Source of the DNA: a virus
IMG/VR virus record: IMGVR_UViG_3300021961_000521
Span: 1 to 26,956 of that record
DNA: 26,956 bases
Reading direction: 5' to 3' (one strand)
Below the pieces are notes generated by a model. It had not been told where the DNA came from and did no database searches. It worked only from the letters and a program-made list of their open reading frames with translations. Below are positions 22,314-26,956 of the stretch, one piece after another. The number at the start of each line of letters is the position of its first letter. Position 1 is the stretch's first letter. A program made the translations under genes and the position numbers.

Positions 22314-22350
22314 ACCAGCCTTAGCCTCGATACTAGGGCTGGTTTCAATC
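22314..22350 (+). promoter_or_regulatory. 7-bp inverted repeat before the 71-residue gene
   Basis: ACCAGCC (22314-22320) and GGCTGGT (22337-22343) with GATACTAG before the second arm, then TTCAATC and ATG. It could be the end signal of the PcfJ-like gene or a leader like those upstream; there is no U-tract. Confidence 0.45.
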
Positions 22351-22566
22351 ATGACCGACTACACCGATGAACAACTACTTGCCATGGCTATGGCCAACAT
22401 TGGCGAGTACATCACAGACAACTCACCGCACTACGTATTAGTTGATGATCCTCGCAATGAGGATGACTACGACACATGGGACTATGGCACTGAGCCATTG
22501 CCTCATGACCACACTTGGCACTCAACATCCATTGATGTAGAGGTAAGTCCAAGTCAGCCCGAGTAG
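22351..22566 (+). CDS. Very acidic protein, 71 aa, ending inside the tRNA gene
   Basis: MTDYTDEQLLAMAMANIGEY, then a region dense in Asp/Glu/Tyr (VDDPRNEDDYDTWDYGTEPL) and a His-containing end. Nearly no basic residues, so a DNA mimic is possible but unproven. Its stop TAG at 22564-22566 uses bases 8-10 of the tRNA, so cutting out the tRNA would remove the end of this message. Confidence 0.6.
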   Translation: MTDYTDEQLLAMAMANIGEYITDNSPHYVLVDDPRNEDDYDTWDYGTEPLPHDHTWHSTSIDVEVSPSQPE

Positions 22567-22632
22567 CCCAGCGGAAGAGGCAAGCGACTTAAAATCGCTC
22601 AAGCGTGAGTTCGAATCTCACCTCGGGTACCA
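22557..22632 (+). tRNA. tRNA with UAA anticodon (Leu by code), CCA encoded
   Basis: 76 nt fold as a full cloverleaf. Acceptor GCCCGAG/CTCGGGT (one G-U at 1-72), D arm GCC/GGC, anticodon stem AGCGA/TCGCT with loop CTTAAAA (anticodon TAA), variable region CAAGC of five bases, T arm GTGAG-TTCGAAT-CTCAC, A discriminator, CCA. UAA reads UUA/UUG Leu. The short variable region is unusual, because bacterial tRNA-Leu carries a long variable arm. Confidence 0.95.
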
Positions 22633-22653
22633 ACCACTCACTCAATTCAAGTC

Positions 22654-23019
22654 ATGCAAATCTTTGCTGCTTTCAAACATCTCATCCCTGAGTTCCATGC
22701 ATTCAGCGATGACGACAATCGTTACAACCTTGGTGCTACATGGACAGACCCCAATGGTTTACGTGACTACCACAACCTAGAGCTGCGGTACGTCTACAAC
22801 TCTGAGAAGCTTGCGATCCAGCAGGGGCAGCCACAACCGGATGGCTCCTGGCGCTACGTCGAACCTTGCGGGCGTGTTCACATCATGAGTGCTGAGCGTG
22901 CCAAGGCATTCATGGAACAGACCCAAGCCCATGCCACCATCATGTGCGGCATGTTGGATCGTATCAAAGACTCTGGTCTGATGGATCAGTTGGTAGACAC
23001 ATCAGCCCAGGCAGCCTAA
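22654..23019 (+). CDS. Hypothetical protein, 121 aa
   Basis: MQIFAAFKHLIPEFHAFSDD, then a beta-like middle (YNLGATWTDPNGLRDYHNLE) and GSWRYVEPCGRVHIMSAERA, and a C-terminal helix (HATIMCGMLDRIKDSGLMDQ). The leader CACTCACTCAATTCAAGTC directly follows the tRNA, so tRNA 3' processing could create this 5' end. No family recognised. Confidence 0.66.
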   Translation: MQIFAAFKHLIPEFHAFSDDDNRYNLGATWTDPNGLRDYHNLELRYVYNSEKLAIQQGQPQPDGSWRYVEPCGRVHIMSAERAKAFMEQTQAHATIMCGMLDRIKDSGLMDQLVDTSAQAA

Positions 23020-23037
23020 ACTTCATGCGGAATGTTT

Positions 23038-23067
23038 GGCCCCTGCACATGCGGGGGTCTTTTCTTC
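23038..23067 (+). terminator. Terminator-like hairpin just before an ATG
   Basis: GGCCCCTGC-ACAT-GCGGGGGTC, a 9-bp stem with G-U pairs, followed by TTTTCTTC. The ATG of the next gene comes eight bases after the stem. It ends the 121-residue gene's transcript or acts as an attenuator. Confidence 0.8.
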
Positions 23068-23397
23068 ATGATCACACCACTTCAATCTGAAACAGTAACA
23101 GATGTCACTGAGTTAATTGCAGACTCAATCCCTGATCACGAATGGGATCGTGTTCGTCAAGCACTTGTTAAACGCATTGTAGATGACATGCCATCAGACA
23201 TTATGCTGGCACTGACAAATTCACCTGATGACTTTGACTTTGCTGAGATGTTTCTTGATGCACATTACAAAGAAACTGGTATGACTCAGCTAATTGTTGA
23301 TTCATTTAATCTCATTGGTTCTGAACAAACTGCTGACCTACTTGATTCACTAGACATTCAAGAAACTCATGGCATTTCAGAAGGCAATCCTTCCTGA
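23068..23397 (+). CDS. Acidic helical protein, 109 aa, unknown
   Basis: I use the ATG at 23068, after the hairpin; an upstream in-frame start at 23032 lies at the edge of the stem and is unlikely. MITPLQSETVTDVTELIADS is followed by acidic helices (LALTNSPDDFDFAEMFLDAH) to the end. No Shine-Dalgarno (TTTTCTTC). The end overlaps the zinc-ribbon gene by 29 bases. No domain recognised. Confidence 0.62.
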   Translation: MITPLQSETVTDVTELIADSIPDHEWDRVRQALVKRIVDDMPSDIMLALTNSPDDFDFAEMFLDAHYKETGMTQLIVDSFNLIGSEQTADLLDSLDIQETHGISEGNPS

Positions 23398-23773
23398 CTG
23401 TCCTCAATGCAATCAACCTGGACTCAGAGTTATTGAATCCAGACGAACTGGTTTATCTACCAGGCGTCGCAAGAAGTGCGACTGCTGTCACTACAGGATT
23501 ACAACCCATGAAGTAACAGCAGACTTCTTTGAAGAAGCTAAGCGCAACCTCTATCTTGTTGAGCAGCTTTACAAACTCATGAACAATCAACCACTCACCT
23601 CAGATGGGGATGACTCCACCCCAAGTGTGAGTGCAACTAAATTCAAAGCACTCAACAAATGTGGCGACTGCCATCACAACAAAGATGGTTGCTATTGCGC
23701 ATTTGATTTTCCTGAATACGACACTGCTGAGTCGTACGACTGCAATCACTTTCAACTCTTTAAATCCAAATGA
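23369..23773 (+). CDS. NrdR-type zinc-ribbon protein with a second Cys cluster, 134 aa
   Basis: Residues 11-49 (CPQCNQPGLRVIESRRTGLS, then TRRRKKCDCCHYRITTHEV) match the NrdR zinc ribbon: CPxC, VI.SR, RRR and C..C..R.TT.E. The ATP-cone of NrdR is absent. Instead a charged helix follows and then a second cluster at Cys98, 101, 108, 110 and 125 with H127 (KCGDCHHNKDGCYC). In bacteria NrdR represses ribonucleotide reductase genes; here the protein lies two genes before thyX, so control of nucleotide synthesis genes or of host promoters is possible. ATGA overlap with the next gene. Confidence 0.72.
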   Translation: MAFQKAILPDCPQCNQPGLRVIESRRTGLSTRRRKKCDCCHYRITTHEVTADFFEEAKRNLYLVEQLYKLMNNQPLTSDGDDSTPSVSATKFKALNKCGDCHHNKDGCYCAFDFPEYDTAESYDCNHFQLFKSK

Positions 23774-24072
23774 GTACCAAGCGTCAGTACGATTACGTCA
23801 TTGGTGATCGCGTAGCAGAACGTCCCAAAGCTCATGGGATCTTTGCTGTACGTTCTGAAACTAAAGAACGAATTCAACAGTACAGGAACCAGCGTTATGG
23901 CACCGTGGTTGGTATCAACCTTAAGCCAAACAAATCAGGTGCCAAGCTGAAGTTCCTATTGATCCGATGGGATCATCTCAAGACTCCAACAGAACATGCA
24001 CAAATGCGTATCTGTCCTGCTGATGAACTGCTAAAGTTGCAGGCATCTGGTTATGGACAGGAGGTTGATTGA
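23770..24072 (+). CDS. Small beta-barrel-like protein, 100 aa, unknown
   Basis: MSTKRQYDYVIGDRVAERPK, then RNQRYGTVVGINLKPNKSGA, KLKFLLIRWDHLKTP and QMRICPADELLKL. The GDRVAERP and RYGTVVGI strands with LLIRWD suggest an SH3/KOW-like small barrel, and the protein is basic. The last bases contain the GGAGG for thyX and the stop overlaps its ATG (TGATG), so it is firmly coupled to thyX. No family name known to me. Confidence 0.7.
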   Translation: MSTKRQYDYVIGDRVAERPKAHGIFAVRSETKERIQQYRNQRYGTVVGINLKPNKSGAKLKFLLIRWDHLKTPTEHAQMRICPADELLKLQASGYGQEVD

Positions 24073-24704
24073 TGAACGTAGATCTCACTTGGGTTACACC
24101 AAACGCAGAAGAACTCATCGTTAAGATGGCTCGGGTTTCTGCTCCAAGGAACCAAGACAACATGGACACAGCTCCACGGTTGTTGCGTTACCTCATTAAG
24201 CACAAGCACTGGTCACCATTTGAGATGGCTGGGATGTGCGTTGAGATTGAAACAACGCGTGCAATCTCACCACAAATTCTTCGTCATCGTTCATTCTCAT
24301 TCCAGGAATTTAGCCAGCGCTATGCAGATACAAATGAGCTTGGCTCCGCAGTAATTCCACACCTGCGTAGGCAAGATCACAAGAACAGACAGAACAGTAT
24401 CGATGATCTGTCTGCTGAAGAAATCGCTGGTTACTACAGACGCATCAGCGAACTGTATGAGAACTCTGAACATCTTTACCGTGAGATGGTCAGCAATGGC
24501 GTAGCAAAAGAATGTGCTCGCTCCATTCTGCCACTTTCGACACAGACAAGACTCTTCATGAATGGCACACTGCGTTCATGGATCCACTACCTCCAACTGC
24601 GTGAATCAAATGGAACTCAATTAGAGCATCGTGAGATTGCTCTATCTATCAAAAAGATTTTTTGTAAAGAGTTTCCGATTATTGGAGAGGCTATTTGGGG
24701 ATGA
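24072..24704 (+). CDS. thyX: Flavin-dependent thymidylate synthase, chimeric 3' end
   Basis: ThyX makes dTMP from dUMP with methylene-tetrahydrofolate, FAD and NADPH, supporting phage DNA synthesis. The signature RHRX7S is present (RHR at 71-73, Ser81, then QRY). SPFEMAG (48-54), the ARSILPLSTQT region (149-159) and LRSWIHYLQLR (167-177) fit the flavin and substrate site. At 210 residues it is typical. A GGAGG seven bases before the ATG gives a strong start. From codon 181 (GTQLEHREIA) to the stop the bases turn AT-rich and a second copy of this stretch lies at 25285, so the present C-terminus probably came with the HNH element. All catalytic residues seem intact. Confidence 0.96.
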   Translation: MNVDLTWVTPNAEELIVKMARVSAPRNQDNMDTAPRLLRYLIKHKHWSPFEMAGMCVEIETTRAISPQILRHRSFSFQEFSQRYADTNELGSAVIPHLRRQDHKNRQNSIDDLSAEEIAGYYRRISELYENSEHLYREMVSNGVAKECARSILPLSTQTRLFMNGTLRSWIHYLQLRESNGTQLEHREIALSIKKIFCKEFPIIGEAIWG

Positions 24705-25432
24705 AAACAATAGAAGTAAAGCTTTATCAACGCTTTAATCGTTGGATTGTTATTGATGCAACACCTGTAATAAAACGATACGGCACTAAACATGGGAATG
24801 GCAAAGGCAGACCTGTCCGTAGTTTTTTATGTAGGTGTGATTGTGGCACTGAACGCATCGTAAGAGGTGATTATTTGCATAGAGAAACAAGCAAAAGCTG
24901 CGGCTGTCTTACTAAAGAAGTTGCACGCATTAAAGGTAAAAAACAAAAGACAAAAGAGTCTTATCATAATTTATTATTTTGTACTACAAAATCAAGCGCT
25001 AAACAAAGATGTTTATTTTTTGATCTTACAAAAGAAGAGCATTTATTTTTAATAGAACAATCGTGTTTTTATTGTGGGTCTATGCCTATCATGCCTACAA
25101 CCAAACAAGCAAAGCGAACGGGCATACCATTTCCTCATCATGGAATAGATCGCAAAGATTCAGAAATTGGTTATACAAAATTTAATTGTGTTTCATGTTG
25201 TAGCATATGCAACTATATGAAACACACATTGACAATTGAACAGTTTATTTCTCAGTGTCATTTAATTATTCAGAATATGACTCAGGAACCCAATTTGAAC
25301 ACAGACAAATTGCAGAAGCAATCAAAAGAATCTTCTGTGAAGAATTCCCCGTCATCGGAGAAGCAGTCTTCACAGAAGATTGATGAGCTAGACAAGTGGC
25401 GATCAGAAGGTCGCGGCGCTTTGTTTTTTTAA
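24701..25432 (+). CDS. HNH homing endonuclease inserted at the thyX 3' end
   Basis: The ATG at 24701 overlaps the thyX stop (ATGA). The N-terminal module has RCDCGTERIVRGDYLHRETS and KSCGCL (residues 45-70), typical of phage HNH proteins that bind DNA. The nuclease part has CFYC (122-125), HHGIDRKDSEIGYTKFN (147-162) and CCSICNYMK (166-174), the His-Me finger with paired zinc Cys. From about residue 193 to the end (243) the frame reads through the displaced thyX 3' end in another frame, so this Ser/Lys/Gln-rich tail is probably accidental. Strongly AT-rich compared with thyX, a sign of transfer. Confidence 0.9.
   Translation: MKTIEVKLYQRFNRWIVIDATPVIKRYGTKHGNGKGRPVRSFLCRCDCGTERIVRGDYLHRETSKSCGCLTKEVARIKGKKQKTKESYHNLLFCTTKSSAKQRCLFFDLTKEEHLFLIEQSCFYCGSMPIMPTTKQAKRTGIPFPHHGIDRKDSEIGYTKFNCVSCCSICNYMKHTLTIEQFISQCHLIIQNMTQEPNLNTDKLQKQSKESSVKNSPSSEKQSSQKIDELDKWRSEGRGALFF
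25279..25383 (+). pseudogene. Displaced original 3' end of thyX
   Basis: Read in the frame starting at 25279 it gives DSGTQFEHRQIAEAIKRI, then FCEEFPVIGEAVFTED and a stop at 25381. From GTQ onward 20 of 27 residues equal the end of the intact ThyX (GTQLEHREIA ... FCKEFPIIGEA). It has no start and lies inside the HNH frame's tail. The base composition is like the rest of thyX, so it is most likely the ancestral end. Confidence 0.9.
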
Positions 25433-25519
25433 TTCAGTAGTGGCATGCTTAGACTCAACATCCTTGCGTGCCAGCTTCTTTCGTTTGTCTACCAGGTAAA
25501 CGATCAGTGCTTTGTTCAT
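25403..25519 (-). CDS. Small basic protein, 38 aa
   Basis: MNKALIVYLVDKRKKLARKD begins a short helical peptide ending ELKKQSAATF. The ATG overlaps the stop of the DUF4278-like gene upstream (ATGA), which supports translation. Its 3' part overlaps the tail of the HNH frame on the other strand. No family recognised. Confidence 0.5.
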   Translation of the reverse strand: MNKALIVYLVDKRKKLARKDVESKHATTELKKQSAATF

Positions 25520-25668
25520 TTGATTTGACCTCCGGTAACAAAAGGAAAGTAACAGTGGTTACGGTATTTCAAGCACAGCCATGGACGGTGGGCTAAGTTC
25601 CACCATGCCTTGTCTTTCTGGGCTTGGTCCTCTTGGTTGTACTTGCAACCGCGATACGTTAAAGTCAT
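25516..25668 (-). CDS. DUF4278-like small protein, 50 aa
   Basis: Starts MTLTYRGCKYNQEDQAQKDK. The opening (M.LTYRG..Y) is the hallmark of DUF4278, small proteins frequent in cyanobacteria. The remainder is Trp/His/Arg-rich (AWWNLAHRPWLCLKYRNHCY). The frame is open upstream to 25746, but the homology starts at the ATG at 25668. It is on the opposite strand to its surroundings with the 38-residue gene behind it, and points to a cyanobacterial host or gene source. Function unknown. Confidence 0.6.
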   Translation of the reverse strand: MTLTYRGCKYNQEDQAQKDKAWWNLAHRPWLCLKYRNHCYFPFVTGGQIK

Positions 25669-25882
25669 ATGCTTTGTATCTATTGATACGGAAAGTATAT
25701 GACGATTGATGTATATGATGTCGTTCATCCTGTAACATATCTGCAAGAGGGTGTGACCTCACGGTGATCAACCCGCAAGGTCATTCAGTTACCAACCAGA
25801 GGAAGCAGCAGAAACTCTGATTCCCTCGGGGCTGACGCTGCTCTTCTACGCCCCACACCATTATGGACCTGGGAAGTTTTAA
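25669..25882. other. Non-coding region with inverted repeats between antisense pair and second HNH gene
   Basis: GTATC-TATT-GATAC (25676-25689) could be an operator for the leftward pair. Further on, AGCAGC (25804-25809) can pair with GCTGCT (25837-25842), and GGGGC (25828-25832) with GCCCC (25850-25854). These pairings interleave as in a pseudoknot. GGGAAG lies before the HNH ATG as a ribosome-binding site. No gene is supported. Confidence 0.45.
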
Positions 25883-26371
25883 ATGACAAAAACACAATTG
25901 ATTCTTCCTGATCAAAAAGAATTAAAATCTTTATTTGATTATGATCCTGAAACTGGAATCCTTTTAAGACGTACAAACATCGGAGGCAATCAACCTGGTT
26001 CTCCAGTTGGTTCTTTAACAAGCGCCGGTTATTTGCGCGTAGGTATTAAAGGGAAACAATATAAAGTTCATCGCATTATTTGGAAAATAATGACGGGCGA
26101 CGATCCAAAAGATCTTGATATAGATCACATTAATAGAAATAAAACAGATAATCGTTTTTGTAATTTACGTCTTGTATGTCGTGCAAAAAATAAATTAAAT
26201 CATGGCGGTTATAAAAGACAAGACACAAATTTACCTACAGGTATTTATTGGTATTCGGAAAGAAATAGGTATAAAGTATACGGCTGTAAAAAAAGTAAAA
26301 ATATTTATTTAGGTAGTTGCAAAAACTTGTGTGATGCAATAGCATTGCGCCGTGCCTGGGATGCACGTTAA
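25883..26371 (+). CDS. HNH endonuclease with AP2-like C-terminus, 162 aa
   Basis: Residues 13-35 (ELKSLFDYDPETGILLRRTN) are the usual lead-in. YKVHRIIWKIMTG (60-72) and DLDIDHINRNKTDNRFCNLR (77-96) form the HNH_3 site with Asp81, His82, Asn85 and Asn94. The C-terminus TGIYWYSERNRYKVYG and YLGSCKNLCDAI...RRAWDA matches the AP2-like DNA-binding repeat seen in phage HNH proteins. Complete, with a GGGAAG site before the ATG. AT-rich and between genes, so probably a free-standing homing gene without a split target visible here. Confidence 0.93.
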   Translation: MTKTQLILPDQKELKSLFDYDPETGILLRRTNIGGNQPGSPVGSLTSAGYLRVGIKGKQYKVHRIIWKIMTGDDPKDLDIDHINRNKTDNRFCNLRLVCRAKNKLNHGGYKRQDTNLPTGIYWYSERNRYKVYGCKKSKNIYLGSCKNLCDAIALRRAWDAR

Positions 26372-26414
26372 AACTCATCCATAAGTAAAACTTATTACTT
26401 AACTCAACTCAACC
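26372..26414 (+). promoter_or_regulatory. Inverted repeat and CTCAACTCA leader
   Basis: ATAAGT-AAA-ACTTAT (26381-26395), then TACTTAACTCAACTCAACC and ATG. No Shine-Dalgarno. It is the same leader type as before 16222, 19537, 19997 and 20576. Confidence 0.5.
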
Positions 26415-26956
26415 ATGAAACTCCTCAAGTTTTCTACAGGTAACGGCAAGCTACGTAATCGTTTGATCTTTAGCCTGCCAGCTGGTTACTCCTGTCCACA
26501 CGCTGGTGTCTGCAAGACCTTTGCTGATCGCACCACTGGTGCCATCACTGATCTGCCTCAGTACACAGGTGTGACAGCAGAACGTGACTTCCGTTGCTTT
26601 GCTGCAATGTCAGAAGTCAGGCCCAACGTTCGTGAAGCACGCTGGCATAACTGGGATCTTCTACGTGAAACCATTCATATGAACGGGAATCAGGCCATGC
26701 TGCTGCGTGATCTGATTGACCTATCACTCCTCATGCATCCGCCAAAGAATCTGGTTCGTATCCATGAGTCAGGTGACTTCTGGACTGAGAACTACATGAA
26801 GGCTTGGATGATGGTTGCACAAGGCAGACCTGAACAAAAGTTCTATGCCTACACCAAGTCCCTTGGTATGTGGTACAACTTGCGTGAAATAATTCCATCC
26901 AACTTCTATCTCACTGCATCCCACGGTGGCACACTCGATTCTTGCTCGATAAGTAT
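26415..26956 (+). CDS. GP88-family protein, C-terminus cut by the window edge
   Basis: 180 residues are visible: MKLLKFSTGNGKLRNRLIFS, LPAGYSCPHAGVCK (21-34), FRCFAAMSEVRPNVREARWHN, VRIHESGDFW (114-123) and KFYAYTKSLGMWY (142-154). LPAG.SCP.A..C, FRC.AA, R..R..N, RIH.SGDF and YAYTKS are the pattern of the phage Gene Product 88 family, in which conserved Cys and acidic residues suggest metal binding. Biochemical function is not established. The frame is open to the window edge, so length is unknown. Confidence 0.85.
   Translation, partial: MKLLKFSTGNGKLRNRLIFSLPAGYSCPHAGVCKTFADRTTGAITDLPQYTGVTAERDFRCFAAMSEVRPNVREARWHNWDLLRETIHMNGNQAMLLRDLIDLSLLMHPPKNLVRIHESGDFWTENYMKAWMMVAQGRPEQKFYAYTKSLGMWYNLREIIPSNFYLTASHGGTLDSCSIS

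Noticed and set aside
24612-25383. Group I or group II intron in thyX
   Set aside because: Exon sequence is duplicated rather than split, and outside the HNH frame only about 90 bp remain, with no catalytic core visible.
25785-26021. Leftward frame opposite the second HNH gene start
   Set aside because: Antisense to the HNH gene and to the non-coding gap; no start signal and no recognisable sequence.

Overview
The window looks like part of a tailed dsDNA phage genome, most likely a cyanophage. It carries a large terminase, a portal-like protein, a string of probable virion proteins, a flavin-dependent thymidylate synthase (ThyX), three homing-type nucleases, one tRNA and many very small genes. 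The cyanobacterial host is an inference from a DUF4278-like protein and from resemblance of several small proteins to ones I associate with cyanophages; no photosynthesis gene is visible. No integrase or repressor is seen, so lifestyle cannot be judged. Both ends are cut: the portal gene runs off the left edge and a GP88-family gene off the right edge.

Left arm (1-13993): twenty genes, all leftward and tightly packed (ATGA and TAATG overlaps, 1-40 nt gaps), probably one long late operon starting near 14 kb. In transcription order it begins with a 707-residue protein and a group of Gly/Ala-rich, glycine-zipper or TM-bearing proteins that look like internal or DNA-ejection proteins. Then come several unknown probable structural proteins, a coiled-coil protein in the position of a small terminase, TerL, a membrane-anchored coiled-coil protein, an AbrB/MazE-like protein, and finally the portal.

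Junction (13994-14794): a divergent promoter region, one 70-residue gene with a perfect intrinsic terminator, then about 400 nt without a gene that holds a Fur-box-like palindrome.

Right arm (14795-26956): mostly rightward small genes in short units. Many intergenic gaps hold GC-rich hairpins followed by a CTCAACTCA-type leader without a Shine-Dalgarno sequence. Recognisable products are an SSB-like protein, an antisense GIY-YIG nuclease, an HTH protein, a PcfJ-like protein, a tRNA with UAA anticodon, an NrdR-type zinc-ribbon protein, ThyX, two HNH nucleases and a GP88-family protein. The early part probably serves takeover and DNA metabolism, and the thyX region is heavily invaded by homing nucleases.

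The most striking structure is at 24612-25383. An HNH nuclease gene follows thyX with an ATGA overlap. Behind it, in another frame, lies a second, diverged copy of the last ~27 ThyX codons with its own stop. This looks like a homing element that inserted in thyX and brought a recoded replacement 3' end, leaving the original end behind as a remnant.
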